Source: CAZOZP01 sp964584325
Lineage (GTDB): Bacteria; Bacteroidota; Ignavibacteria; Ignavibacteriales; Melioribacteraceae
Assembly (NCBI GenBank): GCA_964584325.1
Contig: CAZOZP010000007.1
Location: 1-64,000, forward strand
Reading direction: 5' to 3'
Length of the DNA: 64,000 nt
Below the pieces are notes generated by a model. It made no database searches, was not told the origin of the DNA, and saw nothing but the letters and a program-made list of their open reading frames with translations. How positions within the stretch are numbered: position 1 is the first letter of the stretch; each line of letters opens with the position of its first letter. Of the stretch, positions 62,200-64,000 are shown piece by piece. A program made the position numbers and the translations under genes.

Positions 62200-62846
62200 T
62201 GTATCAGTTCGGCAATTATGGATTCACCGGCTTTTACTTTGTCGCCTTCCTTTACGGAAATCATAGACCCTTTGGGCACTATTATATCGCAACGGCTTCC
62301 GAATTTAATCATTCCGAAACGGTCGGTTCTTACTACATCACGGCCAACTTCAAGATCGTAAACAATTCTGCGTGCCACAAAACCTGCAACCTGAGTAAAC
62401 AGAACTTTTCCGAAAGGGGATTCAATTCCGATTACTGACCGCTCGTTTTTGGAGTCTGCCTTTTCGTGACTGGCAATAAGATACTCGCCTTTTATATATT
62501 CAAGATATGTTACTTTACCTGAAACTGGGATTCTGTTCACGTGAACATTAAGAGGAGTCATAAATACAGATACCTGTACTGCATCACCGCCAATAAATAC
62601 CGAATCAGATACATCTTTTATAAGAATTACGGTTCCGTCTGCCGGAGATACTACTGAATTTGCCGGAGCATTGGAATGTCTTTCGGGATCCCTGAAAAAA
62701 TTCAGTGTAAAAATCATAAATATAACCGAGAAAATAATAATGCCCGACCTGACATACTGGTTATTTATATAGAAGCTGATAACAAGCAGAATGAAAACTG
62801 CAACTGTTATAAAGGCAACTGTAGAATAGCCGTATTTTGTGATCAT
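62196..62846 (-). CDS. psd: Phosphatidylserine decarboxylase (short form)
   Basis: A 216-residue proenzyme. Two N-terminal hydrophobic helices are followed by SPADGTVILI and the substrate loop MTPLNVHVNRIPVSG. The self-cleavage site is MIKFGSRCDIIVP, where the Ser of FGSR becomes the pyruvoyl group. The short length fits the soluble/short Psd type found in Bacteroidota. It decarboxylates phosphatidylserine to phosphatidylethanolamine and is the first gene of the psd-pssA-tatA run. Confidence 0.93.
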   Translation of the reverse strand: MITKYGYSTVAFITVAVFILLVISFYINNQYVRSGIIIFSVIFMIFTLNFFRDPERHSNAPANSVVSPADGTVILIKDVSDSVFIGGDAVQVSVFMTPLNVHVNRIPVSGKVTYLEYIKGEYLIASHEKADSKNERSVIGIESPFGKVLFTQVAGFVARRIVYDLEVGRDVVRTDRFGMIKFGSRCDIIVPKGSMISVKEGDKVKAGESIIAELIQ

Positions 62847-62986
62847 AATATCCTGTTAAATTAATAAGGAAATACCTATCTGCAAATTTAACATTTTATT
62901 CGAATAATTTCTTTGTAAAAATATTTTTTGTTAAATTTAAGTTCTTAAATAATATACAATAACATATAAAAATACCCGGAGCCATT

Positions 62987-63313
62987 ATGATGAAAGGCGG
63001 AATGCAAAATATGATGAAGCAGATTCAGAAGATGCAGGCTGATATGGAAAAAGTGCAAAACGATCTTGCTTCCAAAACTGTTACAGAAGAGAGCGGCGGA
63101 GGTATGGTTAAGGCTACCGTGAACGGCCAGAAACAGGTTATTTCCGTTGTTATTGATCCGGAAGTACTGAAAGAAGAAAAAGAAATGATAGAAGATATGG
63201 TTGTTGCCGCGGTTAATAAAGCTCTTGAATCGGCCGGAAAACTTGCTGAAAAAGAACTTGGTGCCGTAACTAAGGGGATGATTCCTCCGGGCTTAAACAT
63301 TCCGGGATTCTAA
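62987..63313 (+). CDS. ybaB: YbaB/EbfC nucleoid-associated protein
   Basis: A 108-residue DNA-binding protein. The N-terminus is Met-rich (KGGMQNMMKQIQKMQADMEK), followed by the amphipathic beta core (VKATVNGQKQVISVVIDPEV) and a C-terminal helix. It starts with two ATG codons after CGGAG. It is fused end to end with recR: the recR start follows its stop with no gap, which is the classic ybaB-recR pair. Confidence 0.94.
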   Translation: MMKGGMQNMMKQIQKMQADMEKVQNDLASKTVTEESGGGMVKATVNGQKQVISVVIDPEVLKEEKEMIEDMVVAAVNKALESAGKLAEKELGAVTKGMIPPGLNIPGF

Positions 63314-63916
63314 TTGATTATTCCGGCGCCGCTGCAAACTGCTATAGATGAATTAAGCAAGCTCCCGTCTGTTGGCAGAAAAACCGCACAAAGGCTGGCA
63401 ATGCATCTGCTGAAAGCCGATAAAAGCCGAACCGACAGTCTGGTTGAAGCGCTTAAAGGCCTGAAGGAGAAGATCAGGTTCTGTTCAAAGTGCTTTAATA
63501 TCTCAGAAGACGAAATGTGTGATATCTGCCGCAGCCACAAGAGAGACCACTCGCTTATTTGTGTTGTATCAGATTCGGGAGATATTATTTCTATTGAAAG
63601 ATCAAACGAATACAACGGTTTATATCATGTTTTAGGCGGCGTCCTTTCTCCGCTTTCCGGAAAAACAGCTTCCGATTTAAGAATCAAGGAACTTGTAATC
63701 AGACTCGAAGACAAGTCTGAACCTGTAAGAGAAGTGATTCTCGCACTAAATCCTGACGCTGAAGGCGAAGCTACTTCCCTCTACCTGGCACGACTGATAA
63801 AGGAAAGAAACATTAAAGTTACAAGGCTTGCGAGGGGACTTCCTATTGGCGGCAATATTGAATTTGCGGATGAGGCAACTTTAGGTCGTGCTGTTTCGGG
63901 CAGATTAGATTACTGA
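63314..63916 (+). CDS. recR: Recombination mediator RecR
   Basis: A 200-residue protein of the RecFOR gap-repair pathway. The helix-hairpin-helix is near 10-30 (ELSKLPSVGRKTAQRLAMHL). A C4 zinc finger is at CSKCFNISEDEMCDIC. The Toprim domain has ICVVSDSGDIISIE, and the end TRLARGLPIGGNIEFADE is typical. The start is a TTG immediately after the ybaB stop; no ATG occurs before the conserved N-terminus, so translation must be coupled. Confidence 0.95.
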   Translation: MIIPAPLQTAIDELSKLPSVGRKTAQRLAMHLLKADKSRTDSLVEALKGLKEKIRFCSKCFNISEDEMCDICRSHKRDHSLICVVSDSGDIISIERSNEYNGLYHVLGGVLSPLSGKTASDLRIKELVIRLEDKSEPVREVILALNPDAEGEATSLYLARLIKERNIKVTRLARGLPIGGNIEFADEATLGRAVSGRLDY

Positions 63917-63918
63917 TT

Positions 63919-64000
63919 ATGGAAAATTGGTATAAAACATGGTTTGCCTCCGATGAATATCCGGAAGTTTACAGCCACAGAGATACCGGTGATGCATTGC
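63919..64000 (+). CDS. Start of a probable class I methyltransferase (partial)
   Basis: An ATG 3 bp after the recR stop opens a frame of 27 residues running off the window: MENWYKTWFASDEYPEVYSH then RDTGDAL. The WYKxWF...YxxLYxHRD pattern is that of SAM-dependent methyltransferases, which start this way before the SAM-binding strand. Only the N-terminus is visible. Confidence 0.55.
   Translation, partial: MENWYKTWFASDEYPEVYSHRDTGDAL

Overview
The window looks like a chromosomal segment from a member of the Bacteroidota/Chlorobi group, most likely the Ignavibacteria lineage. Four points support this. (1) Secreted proteins carry type IX secretion (T9SS) C-terminal domains with a YPNPFNP-type motif (tail at 3-77; full genes at 8522-9472 and 52523-56704). 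(2) The 2-oxoacid dehydrogenase E1 alpha and beta subunits are fused. (3) DNA is AT-rich, with GGAG/AAGGA ribosome sites and some TTG starts. (4) Many PAS-type histidine kinases are present. The lineage is inferred from these traits; no rRNA or tRNA gene was seen.

Layout. 1-8500: cell-surface polysaccharide genes. A tight five-gene operon (flippase, GT4 glycosyltransferase, WbqC-like protein, NeuD/PglD-like acyltransferase, WecE-like aminotransferase) ends at a strong terminator. It is followed by a small secreted protein, a WaaE-like glycosyltransferase and NAD kinase. 8500-16700: a T9SS cargo protein, a SulP transporter, a SLOG-like protein, DNA polymerase I, and an overlapping radical SAM / GME-fold (guanidino-modifying-enzyme-like) gene pair. 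16700-22500: a minus-strand group running from a GlmM-type phosphohexomutase through a small membrane protein and a PAS/GAF histidine kinase to a TPR/coiled-coil membrane protein. 22600-30100: an EamA permease, then a signalling cassette made of a TonB-dependent receptor, a YfiR-like/histidine-kinase fusion, a lone receiver, and a receiver-PAS-kinase hybrid. 30100-37700: Fe superoxide dismutase, a CBM9-like secreted protein, the E1-E2-LipA lipoate/2-oxoacid dehydrogenase operon, and a papain-like lipoprotein protease. 37900-43300: a receiver, a 1321-residue hybrid kinase and an SDR sugar reductase.

43290-45960 is the accessory part: a 937-bp gene-poor stretch with decayed repeats, a perfect four-copy 21-bp tandem array, and an AAA-ATPase/PD-(D/E)XK gene whose 3' end recurs elsewhere as a short repeat. 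46000-52500 holds KdsC phosphatase, L-2-hydroxyglutarate oxidase, a polyprenyl-phosphate sugar-1-phosphate transferase, an M3 peptidase and a methyltransferase. After a giant Ig/CBM T9SS protein comes a housekeeping run on the minus strand (MscS, Nudix, Ndk, SucD, GatA, TatA, PssA, Psd). The window ends with YbaB-RecR and the start of a methyltransferase gene on the plus strand.

The best candidates for undescribed biology are the TonB receptor/YfiR-kinase cassette, the translationally coupled radical SAM/GME pair, the TPR/coiled-coil membrane protein downstream of a soluble kinase, and the repeat family tied to the AAA-ATPase gene.
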